Origin: Candidatus Kuenenbacteria bacterium CG_4_8_14_3_um_filter_39_15
GTDB taxonomy: Bacteria > Patescibacteriota > Patescibacteriia > UBA2196 > GWA2-42-15
Direction: 5' to 3'
DNA length: 6,418 nt
NCBI GenBank assembly: GCA_002782365.1
Contig: PFHP01000015.1
Coordinates: 1-6,418 of the forward strand
Shown here piece after piece: positions 5,271 through 6,418 of this stretch. Made by a program: the position numbers and the translations under genes. Under the pieces are notes generated by a model, which made no database searches, had not been told where the DNA came from, and was given only the letters and a program-made list of their open reading frames with translations. Position 1 is the first letter of the stretch. Every line of letters starts with the position of its first letter.

Positions 5271-6149
5271 ATGACGAAAGAATGCTATTTATACAAAAAA
5301 TTGAATAATAACTTGGTGCAATGCGAAACCTGCGCACACCAATGCAAAATTGCCCCTGGCAAGAGGGGCATTTGCGGCGTGCGGGAAAATCAAGCTGGCA
5401 AACTAATGGCGCTCAATTATGGCATGGCAGTGGCAGCGCATGTTGACCCCATTGAAAAAAAGCCGCTTTATCATTTTTTGCCTGGCACGGGCACTTATTC
5501 CATTGCTACCGCGGGGTGTAATTTCCACTGTCGGCATTGCCAAAATTATGATATCAGCCAATACACAAAAAATTGGTTGGGAGAAATAATTGGCCAAGAT
5601 TTACCCCCAGCTAAAGTAGTTAAAAATGCGCTTGAGCTTCACTGCCCGTCAATCTCGTATACTTATACTGAACCAACGATTTTTCTTGAATATGCCTTGG
5701 ATGCGATGAAACTGGCTGATAAAAAGAATTTAAAAAATATTTGGGTGTCAAACGGCTATATGAGCGATCGGACTCTTAAATTAATAATCCCCTATTTAGA
5801 CGCGGCTAATATTGATTTAAAAAGTTTTTCAGATAAATTCTATCGGGAAATTTGCGGAGCGCAGCTTGAACCAGTACTGAATAATTTAATTAAAATTAAA
5901 AAAAGCGGTGTTCATTTAGAAATTACCACTTTAATAATTCCAACTTATAATGATTCGGTAAAAGAATTAAAACAAATTGCTCAATTTATATTTAATAAAT
6001 TAGGGGCTGATGTGCCTTGGCATGTGAGCGCTTTTTATCCCACTTATAAAATGATGAGTGTGCCAGCTACACCAAGGGAAAAAGTATGGCAAGCGGTGGA
6101 GATTGGGGAAAAGGCTGGACTTAAGTTTGTTCATCCGGGGAATATTTAA
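5271..6149 (+). CDS. amrS: AmmeMemoRadiSam-type radical SAM enzyme, PflA-like (292 aa, short C-terminus)
   Basis: This is a cytoplasmic radical SAM enzyme of the group found with AMMECR1 and Memo proteins; its reaction is not established. An N-terminal cysteine cluster (C18, C21, C25, C35 in CETCAHQCKIAPGKRGICGVREN) is followed by PIEKKPLYHFLPGT (60-73), typical of the family. The [4Fe-4S] motif CNFHCRHC (C83, C87, C90) with QNYDIS follows, then YTYTEPTIF, WVSNGY, NIDLKSF and LEITTLIIPTYND. The ATG at 5271 is chosen because the upstream in-frame TTG at 5226 lies inside the rpmB terminator and an extended -10 sits 7 nt before the ATG. The protein stops at GLKFVHPGNI, whereas family members usually run about 40 residues further, with a CPxCG pair. 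No AMMECR1 or Memo gene is in the window. A general PflA-like activase is the alternative. Confidence 0.88.
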   Translation: MTKECYLYKKLNNNLVQCETCAHQCKIAPGKRGICGVRENQAGKLMALNYGMAVAAHVDPIEKKPLYHFLPGTGTYSIATAGCNFHCRHCQNYDISQYTKNWLGEIIGQDLPPAKVVKNALELHCPSISYTYTEPTIFLEYALDAMKLADKKNLKNIWVSNGYMSDRTLKLIIPYLDAANIDLKSFSDKFYREICGAQLEPVLNNLIKIKKSGVHLEITTLIIPTYNDSVKELKQIAQFIFNKLGADVPWHVSAFYPTYKMMSVPATPREKVWQAVEIGEKAGLKFVHPGNI

Positions 6150-6418
6150 AGCGCGCTGGTTAAATATCTTTTATAATTTTCACTCCCTTGCCAGACATTG
6201 GCCGGGATTGTCGGATGAACGGCGCGCGGTCCGTTTTTGATTGTGTCAACAATTTCAGGGATAGTGTAGCCGCCATAAATATAGGCGCCGACTAAAGTAT
6301 TAAAGGTTTGGTTGGAAATAGGCACTAGACCGCCGTCAAAATACTTTTGCAGTTCCAGATAAAACAATTGGATTTTTTCGCTTTCCTCGGCTGCTGTCAG
6401 CCTAGTCTGACCGTAACT
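6146..6418 (-). CDS. Unknown protein, C-terminal 90 residues (5' end outside window)
   Basis: An open minus-strand frame enters from the right edge with no stop and ends with TAA at 6148-6146. It reads from SYGQTRLTAAEE through IQLFYLELQKYF and FNTLVGAYIYGGYTIPEIVDTI to NGPRAVHPTIPANVW and ends LTSAL. No start codon is needed inside the window; the TTG at 6367 is internal. It looks like a folded, mainly helical domain with conserved-looking G and P turns. I have an impression of similar C-terminal segments in Patescibacteria hypothetical proteins but cannot name a family. No transmembrane helix or known catalytic motif is visible in this part. Its stop overlaps that of amrS on the other strand (TTAA, 6146-6149). 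Confidence 0.75.
   Translation of the reverse strand, partial: SYGQTRLTAAEESEKIQLFYLELQKYFDGGLVPISNQTFNTLVGAYIYGGYTIPEIVDTIKNGPRAVHPTIPANVWQGSENYKRYLTSAL

Noticed and set aside
5403..5597. Minus-strand open frame inside amrS
   Set aside because: It overlaps the conserved radical SAM core and shows no protein-like features.
6218..6238. Hairpin AACGG...CCGTT followed by T-run as terminator of amrS
   Set aside because: The stem is only 5 bp with an 8-nt loop, and it lies inside the opposing coding region; it is too weak to call.
6058..6240. Plus-strand open frame across the end of amrS, considered as a frameshifted AmrS tail
   Set aside because: It has no CPxCG-like residues and overlaps the better supported minus-strand gene, so it is not a remnant of the missing tail.
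1..6418. CRISPR array, tRNA, rRNA, insertion sequence or phage genes
   Set aside because: No regularly spaced repeats, cloverleaf-like sequences, transposase motifs or phage hallmark proteins were seen.

Overview
The window looks like chromosomal DNA from a Candidate Phyla Radiation (Patescibacteria) bacterium. The evidence is indirect: AT-rich composition (about 40% GC by eye), very tight gene packing, very short leaders or none, few Shine-Dalgarno sites, an A/T-rich tandem intergenic repeat, and small orphan proteins between conserved housekeeping genes. Stops are TAA, TAG and one TGA, and no conserved gene is interrupted by TGA, so the standard bacterial code fits. The phylum call is an inference, not a demonstrated assignment.

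Layout. A long imperfect hairpin (1-51) precedes a 43-residue acidic protein (82-213) that ends at a clean intrinsic terminator (227-260). A strong promoter (262-290) then drives a ClpC-type AAA+ unfoldase (310-2775), whose end overlaps a ComF-family phosphoribosyltransferase gene (2753-3499); the two are almost certainly one transcript. A tandem A/T-rich repeat (3504-3547) separates comF from convergent tsaE (3531-3929, minus) and supplies the last codons of tsaE. tsaE and an unknown 96-residue protein (4009-4299, plus) diverge from two promoters whose -35 hexamers overlap. A bidirectional terminator (4303-4334) ends that unknown gene and the convergent site-2-protease-like gene (4333-4947, minus). 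The protease gene and rpmB (bL28, 5014-5190) diverge around a perfect 17-bp palindrome. After the rpmB terminator (5215-5244) comes an apparently leaderless radical SAM gene of the AmmeMemoRadiSam type (5271-6149). It meets a partial minus-strand gene (6146-6418) tail to tail, the two sharing TTAA as overlapping stops.

Functionally this is mostly a housekeeping block: protein unfolding and degradation (ClpC), DNA uptake (ComF), tRNA t6A modification (TsaE), intramembrane proteolysis (S2P), the ribosome (bL28) and a poorly understood radical SAM enzyme. No mobile element, CRISPR array, tRNA or rRNA gene is visible. I do not see a clear new multi-gene system. The least explained items are the three unknown proteins (43 aa, 96 aa and the partial one), the shortened radical SAM enzyme, and the promoter arrangement, which includes two gene starts placed exactly where leaderless mRNAs would begin.
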